NCBI RefSeq assembly: GCF_900156175.1
Contig: NZ_FTMV01000010.1
Location: forward strand, 1 to 64,000
Length of the DNA stretch: 64,000 nt
Reading direction: 5' to 3'
From: Janthinobacterium sp. TND4EL3
GTDB lineage: Bacteria; Pseudomonadota; Gammaproteobacteria; Burkholderiales; Burkholderiaceae_D
Part shown: piece by piece, positions 1 to 7,997 of the stretch
Layout: the number at the start of each line of letters is the position of its first letter
How positions within the stretch are numbered: position 1 is the stretch's first letter
Notes under the pieces: model-generated
The model's input: the letters and a program-made list of their open reading frames with translations, nothing else
Databases searched by the model: none
Told to the model about the DNA's origin: nothing
Position numbers and translations under genes: made by a program

Positions 1-57
1 AACTTTGCGCCGATGATAGTGCTGCAACCAGTGTGAAAGTAGGTTATCGTCAGGCTT
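1..57 (+). rRNA. rrf: 5S ribosomal RNA, 3' end only
   Basis: The first ~57 bases match the 3' part of bacterial 5S rRNA. They include the GCGCCGATGATAGTG stretch and the AGTAGGTTATCGTCAGGC end, which resemble the E. coli 5S tail (GCGCCGATGGTAGTG ... AGTAGGTCATCGTCAGGC). The gene begins left of the window, so the window starts at the end of an rRNA operon. The exact 3' terminus is uncertain by a few bases. Confidence 0.9.
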
Positions 58-64
58 GTTATTT

Positions 65-129
65 GGTGAAACAGCCCCCGGCTGTTTCACCTAGAAAAAA
101 ACCCGATCAGCAATGGTCGGGTTTTTTTT
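65..129 (+). terminator. rRNA operon end: hairpin plus intrinsic terminator
   Basis: Two hairpins follow the 5S gene. The first is a perfect 10-bp inverted repeat, GGTGAAACAG (65-74) and CTGTTTCACC (82-91). The second, ACCCGA (101-106) and TCGGGT (117-122), runs straight into eight T residues and has the standard form of a Rho-independent terminator. Together they should end the rRNA transcript. Confidence 0.85.
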
Positions 130-163
130 CGTCTGGCGGTTTGAGCTGTAAAGCCGGCGGACG

Positions 164-193
164 AAAAAAAGGCAGCGCTGCGCGCTGCCTTTG
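164..193 (-). terminator. intrinsic terminator of hiuH
   Basis: On the minus strand the hairpin GGCAGCG ... CGCTGCC (171-189) is followed by a run of seven T residues (the A run at 164-170 on the plus strand). It lies 15 bases beyond the hiuH stop codon and has the correct orientation for that gene. Confidence 0.8.
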
Positions 194-207
194 TCGTTGA
201 ACGTCGC

Positions 208-561
208 TTAACTCCCGCGATAAGTCGAATACGACCACGGCGACACCACCAGCGGCACATGGTAGTTCTCGTCGGTATGGGCAATGCCGAACGCCAGCGT
301 GACCAGGTCGATGAAGCGGGGCGAGGGCAGCTCCACGCCTTGGGCGGCGAAATAGTCGCCTGTGTTGAACACCAGCTCATACTGGCCTGCTTTCATGCTG
401 TCGCCTTCCAGCAACGGTGAACTGCACCGCCCGTCGCTGTTGGTCATATCCATCTTCAACAACACTTTTCCTTCCGGCGCGACTGAAAACAGGGCGACCT
501 TGACGCCGGCTCCCGGCCTGCCATGGGCGATATCGAGTACATGCGTGCTGAGTTTTCCCAT
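208..561 (-). CDS. hiuH: 5-hydroxyisourate hydrolase (transthyretin-like)
   Basis: The 117-residue protein has the usual length of HIU hydrolases. It starts MGKLSTHVLDIAHGRPG and ends in YRGS, the C-terminal signature that separates these enzymes from true transthyretins. The N-terminal His (STHVLD), the Arg near residue 45 and the C-terminal Tyr-Arg-Gly-Ser form the known active site. The enzyme opens 5-hydroxyisourate, the product of urate oxidase, to OHCU. It is divergent from puuE across 120 bp and so may share control with it. The urate oxidase (puuD) and OHCU decarboxylase (uraD-allC) lie about 53-56 kb away in the same window. Confidence 0.95.
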   Translation of the reverse strand: MGKLSTHVLDIAHGRPGAGVKVALFSVAPEGKVLLKMDMTNSDGRCSSPLLEGDSMKAGQYELVFNTGDYFAAQGVELPSPRFIDLVTLAFGIAHTDENYHVPLVVSPWSYSTYRGS

Positions 562-604
562 TTGCTATCCTGTATATAGGGTGAGTGAATGTGCTTATCG
601 TGCA

Positions 605-640
605 AATCATATACCTGCGTCAGCACCTGGCTATATGATT
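605..640. promoter_or_regulatory. inverted repeat in the hiuH-puuE divergent promoter region
   Basis: A perfect 9-bp inverted repeat, AATCATATA (605-613) and TATATGATT (632-640), is separated by 18 bp and centred between the two divergent urate-catabolism genes. The position suits an operator that controls both. No regulator can be assigned from the sequence alone. Confidence 0.4.
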
Positions 641-681
641 GGGCGTATAACCAACATTGTCTCCTATAGGCGAGCCACCGC

Positions 682-1635
682 ATGAGCACTTATGAAAATT
701 ATCCGCGCGACCTGATTGGCTATGGCCGCACGCCACCCCATCCGCAATGGCCGGGCCAAGCCCGCATCGCCCTGCAATTCGTGCTCAATTACGAGGAAGG
801 GGCGGAAAACAGCGTGCTGCATGGCGATGCTGCCTCGGAAACGTTTTTATCGGAAATGATTGGCGCCGCCGCTTTTCCTGCGCGGCACCTGAGCATGGAG
901 TCGATTTATGAATACGGTTCGCGCGCCGGACTCTGGCGCTTGCTGCGCATGTTCGAGGAGCGGCGCCTGCCGCTGACCGTGTTTGGCGTCTCGATGGCCC
1001 TGAAGCGCAATCCCGAGGCGGTGGCCGCCTTCCAGGAACTGGGCCATGAAATCGCCTGTCATGGCTTGCGCTGGATTTCCTATCAAAACATGGATGAAGC
1101 GACGGAGCGCGCACACATGCACGAAGCCGTGCAGATCATCCGTGAATTGACGGGGGCCGCCCCGCAAGGCTGGTACACGGGGCGCGATTCGCCCAATACG
1201 CGCAAACTGGTGGTCGAGCATGGCGGCTTCCGCTACGACGCCGATTATTACGGCGATGACCTGCCATTCTGGGAAAAGGTGGCGTACACGGATGCGGCCG
1301 GCATGCCGGCCGTGCAGCCGCAGTTGATCGTGCCCTACACCCTGGATACGAACGACATGCGCTTTGCTGCCATGCAAGGATTTAACTCGGGCACGCAGTT
1401 TTTCGATTATTTGAAAGATGCCTTCGATGTGCTGTATGCGGAAGGCGACCCGAACGGCCTGAACCAGCCGAAGATGCTGTCCATCGGCCTGCATTGCCGC
1501 CTGGTGGGGCGGCCTGGCCGCGCGGCCGCACTGGCGCGCTTCCTCGACTATGTGCAGGGCCATGAGCAGGTGTGGATCACGCGCCGCATCGATATCGCCG
1601 AACACTGGCATGCGACGCATCCCTATACTATCTGA
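682..1635 (+). CDS. puuE: allantoinase PuuE (polysaccharide-deacetylase type)
   Basis: The 317-residue protein belongs to the carbohydrate-esterase-4-like allantoinases rather than the amidohydrolase type (AllB). Visible features are the N-terminal YENYPRDLIGYGRTPPHP segment typical of PuuE, an NYEEGAENS motif, the GHEIACHG segment and GWYTGRDSPNTRKL. PuuE hydrolyses S-allantoin to allantoate without a metal, as known for the Pseudomonas enzyme. ATG at 682 follows a weakly purine-rich stretch. It is divergent from hiuH and just upstream of xdhA on the same strand, with 99 bp between them. The next enzyme, allantoate amidohydrolase, is the C-terminal half of the fusion at 53536-55296. Confidence 0.93.
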   Translation: MSTYENYPRDLIGYGRTPPHPQWPGQARIALQFVLNYEEGAENSVLHGDAASETFLSEMIGAAAFPARHLSMESIYEYGSRAGLWRLLRMFEERRLPLTVFGVSMALKRNPEAVAAFQELGHEIACHGLRWISYQNMDEATERAHMHEAVQIIRELTGAAPQGWYTGRDSPNTRKLVVEHGGFRYDADYYGDDLPFWEKVAYTDAAGMPAVQPQLIVPYTLDTNDMRFAAMQGFNSGTQFFDYLKDAFDVLYAEGDPNGLNQPKMLSIGLHCRLVGRPGRAAALARFLDYVQGHEQVWITRRIDIAEHWHATHPYTI

Positions 1636-1673
1636 TGGGTATTGATATTGGGTGATAAGTAAAATCAGTCTTT

Positions 1674-1694
1674 GCATATAGTTGTCTCATATGC
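1674..1694. promoter_or_regulatory. inverted repeat upstream of xdhA
   Basis: GCATAT (1674-1679) and ATATGC (1689-1694) form a perfect inverted repeat with a 9-bp spacer in the 99-bp gap between puuE and xdhA. A TATACT hexamer (1709-1714) just downstream could be a -10 box. A repressor site is plausible, but the site is short and no regulator is identified. Confidence 0.3.
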
Positions 1695-1734
1695 CGGTGT
1701 TAATCTCCTATACTGGGACTATACCGAGGCCAGC

Positions 1735-3201
1735 ATGTCAGAACCGATCCGTTTTTACTACCGTGGTGCCGTACAGGAAGTACGCAACGCCGCCCCTACG
1801 CAGACTGTGTTGCAGCACCTGCGCGAGGATTTGCATTGCACGGGCACCAAGGAAGGCTGCGCCGAAGGCGATTGCGGCGCCTGCACAGTCGTCATCGGCA
1901 GCCTGGTGGATGGACAGGTGGAAATGAAGGCCGTCAACGCCTGCATCCAGCTCACGCCCACCCTCGATGGCAAAGCGCTGTTTTCCGTGGAAGACTTGCA
2001 ACAGCCCGACGGCGCCCTGCATCCGGTGCAACAGGCGATGGTCGAATGCCACGGTTCCCAATGCGGTTTTTGCACGCCCGGCTTCGTCATGTCTTTGTGG
2101 GGAATGTACCTGGAGAAAAACGGCGCCACGCCCACGCGCTGCGAAATCGACGATACGCTGTCCGGCAATCTGTGCCGCTGCACCGGTTACCGGCCCATCA
2201 TCGACGCTGCCAGGCGCATGGGCGAATTGCCGCACGTCACGTTCGATCGCGATGCCTTGAAGGTGCAATTGAAGACGCTGCAGCGCGCCAGCGTGACAAC
2301 CTATGAACACGGCGGCCAGCACTTCCACGCGCCGCGCAGCATCGAGGAACTGGTGGCGTTGCGCGCGGAAAAGCCGCAGGCCTGCCTGCTGGCCGGTTCC
2401 ACCGATATCGGCTTGTGGGTGACCAAGCAACTACGCGACCTGGGCGACATCATTTATCTTGGCAACGTGGCCGCCCTGAAAATCATCGCCGTGGACGGTG
2501 GCAAACTTCACATCGGTGCAGGCGCCAGCCTGAACGAAGCGTATGCGGCGCTGTGCCGGCATTATCCGGACGAGTTGTCGGAACTGTGGCAGCGTTTTGC
2601 TTCCTTGCCGATCCGCAACGCCGGTACTTTGGGCGGCAATGTGGCGAATGGTTCGCCCATCGGCGACTCGATGCCGTGGCTGATTGCGCTGGGCAGCGAT
2701 ATCGTGCTGCGCGGCCCGGCCGGACAGCGGATCATGCCGCTTGAAAAGTTCTATCTGGGTTACCAAAAGAAAGATATGCAGCCCGGCGAATTCGTCGAAG
2801 CCGTGCGCGTGCCCTTGCCCCGTGCCGAGGTGCAATTCCGCACATATAAACTGGCCAAGCGCTTTGACCAGGATATCTCGGCCGTGTGCGCCGCGTTCGC
2901 CTTTGAACTCGATGGCGAGCGCATCGTGGACGCGCGCATCGCCTTCGGCGGCATGGCGGCCACGCCGCAGCGTGCTGCGCAAACGGAAGCGTTTCTGCGT
3001 GGACAGGCGTGGACGGAAGACAATTTACGCATCGCCATGCGCTTGCTGGCCGACGATTACGCGCCCCTGTCCGACATGCGCGCGTCGAACAGCTACCGCA
3101 TGACGACGGCGCAAAACCTGTTGCGTCGCTTCTGGCTGGAAACGCGTCCCGGTGCGCCATTGCCCCCGACGTCCCTCAACGCCTACGCTTGCCGCGCCTG
3201 A
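1735..3201 (+). CDS. xdhA: xanthine dehydrogenase small subunit (Fe-S and FAD)
   Basis: The 488-residue protein starts MSEPIRFYYRG. I chose ATG at 1735 because it fits the family start; an in-frame upstream ATG would add 21 unrelated residues. Domains in order: a plant-type [2Fe-2S] domain with CAEGDCGACTVV near residue 45, a second [2Fe-2S] domain with GSQCGFCTPGF near 115 and SGNLCRCTGYRP near 145, an FAD-binding domain at about 190-360 (AGSTDIGLWVTKQ, GTLGGNVANGSPIGD), and a C-terminal CO-dehydrogenase-flavoprotein-like domain. It passes electrons from the molybdenum subunit XdhB to NAD+. It lies 10 bp from xdhB, inside xdhABC-guaD-ADA. Confidence 0.96.
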   Translation: MSEPIRFYYRGAVQEVRNAAPTQTVLQHLREDLHCTGTKEGCAEGDCGACTVVIGSLVDGQVEMKAVNACIQLTPTLDGKALFSVEDLQQPDGALHPVQQAMVECHGSQCGFCTPGFVMSLWGMYLEKNGATPTRCEIDDTLSGNLCRCTGYRPIIDAARRMGELPHVTFDRDALKVQLKTLQRASVTTYEHGGQHFHAPRSIEELVALRAEKPQACLLAGSTDIGLWVTKQLRDLGDIIYLGNVAALKIIAVDGGKLHIGAGASLNEAYAALCRHYPDELSELWQRFASLPIRNAGTLGGNVANGSPIGDSMPWLIALGSDIVLRGPAGQRIMPLEKFYLGYQKKDMQPGEFVEAVRVPLPRAEVQFRTYKLAKRFDQDISAVCAAFAFELDGERIVDARIAFGGMAATPQRAAQTEAFLRGQAWTEDNLRIAMRLLADDYAPLSDMRASNSYRMTTAQNLLRRFWLETRPGAPLPPTSLNAYACRA

Positions 3202-3211
3202 AAGGACCAGC

Positions 3212-5557
3212 ATGAACCATCCTGCCACGCCCGAACTGCAAGCGGCCGCCTGGAGCGCCGTGGGCAAGCCCAGCCCGCATGAATCGGCGCAACTACATGT
3301 GCTTGGGCAAGCCACCTATACGGACGATATCGCCGAATTGCAAGGCACCTTGCACGCGGCACTGGGCCTGTCGCAAAAGCCGCACGCGCGCATTACCGCC
3401 ATGGATATCTCCGCCGTGCGCGCCGCTGCCGGTGTTGTCGCCGTCTACACGGCGCAGGACATTCCTGGCACCAATGATTGCGGTCCCATCATCCATGACG
3501 ATCCCATCCTGGCTGCGGAGCTGGTGCAATATGTGGGCCAGCCCATTTTTATTGTCGTGGCCGATACGTACGATCATGCGCGCCGCGCCGCCCGCCTGGC
3601 GCAAGTGAGCTATGACGAATTGCCCGCCATCATGACGCCGCAGGCGGCCAAGGCGGCGCAATCGTACGTGCTGCCGCCCATGCAACTGACGCGTGGCAAC
3701 TATCAGGCCGCGTTCGAGAAAGCGCCGCATGTGGTCAAGGGCCAGCTGTATGTGGGCGGCCAGGAACAGTTTTATCTGGAAGGACAGATTTCCTACGCCA
3801 TCCCGAAAGAAGCGCAGGGCATGCTGGTGCTGTGTTCGACCCAGCATCCGAGCGAGATGCAGCACGTGGTGGCGCATGCGCTGGGCGTGCATTCGCACAA
3901 CATCACCGTCGAATGCCGGCGCATGGGCGGCGGTTTCGGTGGCAAGGAGTCGCAGTCGGCCCTGTGGGCGGCGGCCGCATCGATTGCAGCAGCGAAACTG
4001 AAACGGCCCGTCAAATTGCGCGCCGACCGCGACGACGACATGCTGGTGACGGGCAAGCGCCACTGTTTTTACTATGAATACGAGGTCGGCTACGACGACG
4101 ACGGCAAGATCTTGGCCGCCAGGGTCGACATGACCACGCGCGCCGGGTACTCGGCCGACCTGTCCGGTCCCGTCGCCACGCGCGCCGTCTGCCACTTCGA
4201 CAACACCTATTATTTGTCCGACGTGGACATCCGCGCCGCCTGCGGCAAGACGAATACCCAGTCGAACACGGCTTTCCGGGGCTTTGGCGGGCCGCAGGGC
4301 GCCATTGCCATCGAATACGTGATCGATGAAATCGCCCGCCATTTACAACGCGACGCGCTCGATATCCGCCTGCTCAATTTCTATGGCCGCAACGATGCGG
4401 AAGGGCGCAATGTCACGCCGTATGGCCAGACCATCGTCGACAACGTGATCCATGAGCTCGTTGCCGAACTGGAAGAGAGCAGCGATTACCGGGCGCGCCG
4501 CCGCGCCATCGATGCCTTCAACGAAGCCAGCCCCGTGCTGAAGAAGGGGCTGGCATTCACGCCCTTGAAATTCGGCATCGCCTTCAACGTCACGCATCTG
4601 AACCAGGCAGGTGCCTTGGTCCACGTGTACGTGGATGGCTCCGTGCTGGTCAATCATGGCGGCACGGAAATGGGGCAGGGCATCAATACCAAGGTCATGC
4701 AGGTGGTGGCGCACGAGCTGGGACTGGACCTCGAATGCGTGCGGGCCACGGCCACCGACACCAGCAAGGTGGCGAACACGTCGGCCACGGCAGCGTCCAC
4801 CGGCGCGGACCTCAACGGCAAGGCGGCGCAGGATGCGGCACGCCAGATCCGTGAACGCCTGGCCGATTACGCGGTCAAACTGTACGGCGGCGAAACGGCT
4901 GGCGTGCGCTTCTTCGACAAGCACATCCACGTCAATGGTCACGTCGTGCCGTTTGCCGAATTGGTGCAGAAGGCGTATCTGGCGCGGGTGCAACTGTGGT
5001 CGGACGGCTTCTATGCCACGCCCGGCCTGTCGTGGGATGCGAAGACGATGACGGGGCATCCGTTTTCGTATTACGCCTATGGCGCGGCCGTGGCCGAAGT
5101 GGTGGTCGATACCTTGACGGGCGAGTGGAAACTGCTGCGCGCGGATGCCTTGTACGACGCAGGCCAGTCATTGAATCCCGCGATTGATCTGGGTCAAGTG
5201 GAAGGGGCGTTTATCCAGGGCATGGGCTGGCTGACGACGGAGCAGCTGTGGTGGAATGGGGCGGGCAAGCTGATGACGCATGCGCCGTCGACGTACAAGA
5301 TTCCCGGCATTTCCGATTGTCCCGAAGATTTCCGTGTGAAACTGTTCCAGAACCGCAACGTGGAAGACAGCATCCACCGTTCCAAGGCCGTGGGCGAGCC
5401 GCCGCTGCTGTTGCCGTTTTCCGTGTTCTTTGCCATCCGCGACGCCATTTCCAGCGTGGGCCATCACGCCGTACAGCCACCACTGAATGCCCCTGCCACC
5501 AGCGAGGAAATCCTCAAGGCGGTCATGGCCGTGCAAGCGGCGCGTGCCGGTGCATAG
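3212..5557 (+). CDS. xdhB: xanthine dehydrogenase large subunit (molybdopterin binding)
   Basis: The 781-residue subunit carries the molybdenum cofactor and the purine-oxidation site, converting hypoxanthine to xanthine and then to urate. ATG at 3212 follows AAAGGA. Visible motifs are the glycine-rich MGGGFGGKESQ near residue 240, the RGFGGPQG loop near 355, GGTEMGQGINTK near 480, and KAVGEPPLLLPF near 730, which holds the catalytic Glu of the family. Length and order match the two-subunit XdhAB enzymes of proteobacteria. No frameshift or missing motif is seen. Confidence 0.96.
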   Translation: MNHPATPELQAAAWSAVGKPSPHESAQLHVLGQATYTDDIAELQGTLHAALGLSQKPHARITAMDISAVRAAAGVVAVYTAQDIPGTNDCGPIIHDDPILAAELVQYVGQPIFIVVADTYDHARRAARLAQVSYDELPAIMTPQAAKAAQSYVLPPMQLTRGNYQAAFEKAPHVVKGQLYVGGQEQFYLEGQISYAIPKEAQGMLVLCSTQHPSEMQHVVAHALGVHSHNITVECRRMGGGFGGKESQSALWAAAASIAAAKLKRPVKLRADRDDDMLVTGKRHCFYYEYEVGYDDDGKILAARVDMTTRAGYSADLSGPVATRAVCHFDNTYYLSDVDIRAACGKTNTQSNTAFRGFGGPQGAIAIEYVIDEIARHLQRDALDIRLLNFYGRNDAEGRNVTPYGQTIVDNVIHELVAELEESSDYRARRRAIDAFNEASPVLKKGLAFTPLKFGIAFNVTHLNQAGALVHVYVDGSVLVNHGGTEMGQGINTKVMQVVAHELGLDLECVRATATDTSKVANTSATAASTGADLNGKAAQDAARQIRERLADYAVKLYGGETAGVRFFDKHIHVNGHVVPFAELVQKAYLARVQLWSDGFYATPGLSWDAKTMTGHPFSYYAYGAAVAEVVVDTLTGEWKLLRADALYDAGQSLNPAIDLGQVEGAFIQGMGWLTTEQLWWNGAGKLMTHAPSTYKIPGISDCPEDFRVKLFQNRNVEDSIHRSKAVGEPPLLLPFSVFFAIRDAISSVGHHAVQPPLNAPATSEEILKAVMAVQAARAGA

Positions 5558-5566
5558 GAGCAGACG

Positions 5567-6634
5567 ATGAGCGACTGGTTGACGGCACTCGACAATGACA
5601 CGCAGGCATCCGTGCTGGTGACGGTTGCCTTGGTCGAAGGTTCCGGGCCGCGCGAGGCGGGGGCGAAGATGCGCGTCACCCTCGATGGCCAGGCCGACAC
5701 CATCGGCGGCGGCCACCTGGAATTGCGCGCCGTGGAAATCGCCAAGACCATGCTGGCGACAGGGGACACGCATGCACGGCTCGAGCGTTTTGCACTCGGT
5801 CCCAGCCTGGGCCAATGCTGTGGCGGCGTCGTCCACCTGGCTTTTGAATATGTCGATGCCGGTCTGAGAGAATTGCTGGCTGCCTTGCGCGAACGGCGCC
5901 AGCAAGACAGCTGGCGGGTGACGGCGCTCGACGGCGAACCCGTCTCGGCCCTGTTCGATGCGGCTGGCAGCCTGATTGCCGGGACGGCGGCGCAGGTGCC
6001 CGACACGTTCTCACGCGAACGCGCAACCCATGTCGCGCAGGGCAGCGATGGGCGGCGCTGGCTGGTCGACCCCTGTCTGGCGCCGCGCGCGCACCTGACA
6101 CTGTTCGGCGCCGGCCACGTGGGCGCAGCCATCGTGCGCGCACTGGCCCACTTGCCCTGCAATGTCACCTGGGTCGATGAACGCGAAGACATGTTTCCCG
6201 CGCAACTACCGGATAATGTGCGCATCGCCGCCACCGACACGCCGGAGGAATTTGTCGCCATGGCGCCGCCGGGCGGCAGCTTCCTCGTCATGACGCATAG
6301 CCATGCGCTGGATCAACGCCTGACGCAAGCCATCATGGGGCGCGAGGATGCGGGCTGGTTCGGTCTGATCGGTTCGCAGACGAAACGCAAGCAATTCGAG
6401 CACCGCCTGCAGGCGCGCGGCGTACTGGCCGAGCGCATTGCCGCCATGGTGTGTCCGATCGGCATGCCTGGCATCCGGAGCAAGGTGCCGGCCGTGATCG
6501 CCGCCTCCGTTGCCTGTCAATTACTCATGGTGTGGGAGGAGGCCGCCAGCGCGGCCCTGGCCGCACCGCCGCGGCTGGTCACTGCCAGCGCGCCGCCGCG
6601 ACGCAAGCAGCGCGCGGTCATTCATCCTCTATAG
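5567..6634 (+). CDS. xdhC: XdhC, molybdenum cofactor insertion chaperone
   Basis: The 355-residue protein matches XdhC, which binds the molybdenum cofactor, promotes its sulfuration and delivers it to XdhB. Motifs: VEGSGPREAGAKMRV and TIGGGHLELRAVE in the N-terminal domain, GQCCGG near residue 85 (the conserved Cys pair), and a Rossmann-like C-terminal domain beginning LFGAGHVGAAIVRAL and containing MTHSHALDQ and GLIGSQTKRKQF. It begins 9 bp after xdhB and ends 9 bp before guaD, so it is translated within the same operon. Confidence 0.95.
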   Translation: MSDWLTALDNDTQASVLVTVALVEGSGPREAGAKMRVTLDGQADTIGGGHLELRAVEIAKTMLATGDTHARLERFALGPSLGQCCGGVVHLAFEYVDAGLRELLAALRERRQQDSWRVTALDGEPVSALFDAAGSLIAGTAAQVPDTFSRERATHVAQGSDGRRWLVDPCLAPRAHLTLFGAGHVGAAIVRALAHLPCNVTWVDEREDMFPAQLPDNVRIAATDTPEEFVAMAPPGGSFLVMTHSHALDQRLTQAIMGREDAGWFGLIGSQTKRKQFEHRLQARGVLAERIAAMVCPIGMPGIRSKVPAVIAASVACQLLMVWEEAASAALAAPPRLVTASAPPRRKQRAVIHPL

Positions 6635-6643
6635 AAAGACGTC

Positions 6644-7960
6644 ATGCCAATTGTTCCTGCCACCTTGCAAGCCTACCGTGCCAGCTTGCTGCACTTCCAC
6701 GCCGATCCCGCCTTCAGCGAGCAAGCCCATGCCTGGCATGCGGATGGCTTGCTGATCGTGGCCGATGGCAAGGTCGTGGCAGCGGGCGATCATGCGCAAC
6801 TGCTGGCAACCTTGCCGCCAGGCGCTGAGATTGTCGATTACCGGGGCAAGCTGATCGTGCCGGGCTTTATCGATACCCACCTGCATTTCCCGCAGACGGA
6901 AATGATCGCTTCGCCCGCGCCGGGCTTGCTGCCGTGGCTGGAAACCTATACCTTCCCCACCGAGCGGGCGTTCGAGGATCCGGCGCATGCGCGCGATGTC
7001 GCCGAGTTTTTCCTCGATGAACTGCTGCGCTGTGGCACCACGACGGCCATGGTGTATGGCAGCGTGCATCCGCAATCGGTCGATGCCTTCTTCGGCGCCA
7101 GCGAGGCGCGCGGCTTGCGCATGGTGGCGGGCAAGGTCATGATGGACCGCAATTGTCCCGAGTTCCTGCGCGACACGGCCGAGTCGGGCGCGCGCGAAAG
7201 CGAAGAGCTGATCCAGCGCTGGCACAAGCATGGCCGCTCGCTGTATGCGATCACGCCCCGTTTCGTGCCCACGTCGACGAATGAACAGATGCACCTGGCG
7301 GGCGAGCTGGCGCGCGCTTATCCGGATACCTATCTGCAGACGCACGTGTCCGAAAACGAGGATGAGTGCCGCTGGGTGCGCGAACTGCATCCGCAGGCGC
7401 GCAGCTACCTAGACGTGTATGACCAGTACGGCATGCTGCGCCCGCGCGCCATGTTCGGCCATTGCGTCTGGCTCGATGAGCGCGACCGCGCGCGCATGGC
7501 GGAGACGTCCTCGGCGGCCGCTGTTTGTCCTACGTCCAACCTGTTCCTGGGCAGCGGCCTGTTCGATTTCGAGCGGGCCGATGCGGCGCGCGTGCTGCTG
7601 TCGCTGGCGACGGATGTGGGCGGCGGCACCTCGTTCTCCATGTTGCAAACCATGAACGAAGCCTATAAAGTAGCACGCTTGAAAGGCAGCTACCTGCCTG
7701 CCTTGCGCATGTTTTACCTGGCGACCCTGGGCGCCGCGCGCGCCATGCAACTGGAGGGCATTCTGGGCAATTTCACGGCGGGCACGGAAGCCGATTTTAT
7801 CGTGCTCGATAAAAAATCGACGCCGCTGCTCGAGCGCCGCACGGCCGCCTGCCAGAGCCTGGAGGAATTGCTGTTCGCCTTTGCGCTGCTGGGGGATGAC
7901 CGCGCTGTGGCCGCCACGTATTCGGGCGGGCAGCGCGTGCATGTGCGGGGGCAGGGCTGA
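6644..7960 (+). CDS. guaD: guanine deaminase
   Basis: The 438-residue amidohydrolase converts guanine to xanthine, feeding XdhAB encoded just upstream. Zinc-site motifs are visible: PGFIDTHLHFPQTEM near residue 75 (HxH), YLQTHVSENEDE near 230, FGHCVWLDERD near 270 and SLATDVGGGTSFSM near 320. The PQTEM segment after HxH is typical of GuaD. Spacing of 9 bp from xdhC supports co-transcription. The length agrees with bacterial guanine deaminases. Confidence 0.95.
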   Translation: MPIVPATLQAYRASLLHFHADPAFSEQAHAWHADGLLIVADGKVVAAGDHAQLLATLPPGAEIVDYRGKLIVPGFIDTHLHFPQTEMIASPAPGLLPWLETYTFPTERAFEDPAHARDVAEFFLDELLRCGTTTAMVYGSVHPQSVDAFFGASEARGLRMVAGKVMMDRNCPEFLRDTAESGARESEELIQRWHKHGRSLYAITPRFVPTSTNEQMHLAGELARAYPDTYLQTHVSENEDECRWVRELHPQARSYLDVYDQYGMLRPRAMFGHCVWLDERDRARMAETSSAAAVCPTSNLFLGSGLFDFERADAARVLLSLATDVGGGTSFSMLQTMNEAYKVARLKGSYLPALRMFYLATLGAARAMQLEGILGNFTAGTEADFIVLDKKSTPLLERRTAACQSLEELLFAFALLGDDRAVAATYSGGQRVHVRGQG

Positions 7961-7997
7961 CCTACCCGTTGTTCAACACGAATTTTCCTGAGCGAGA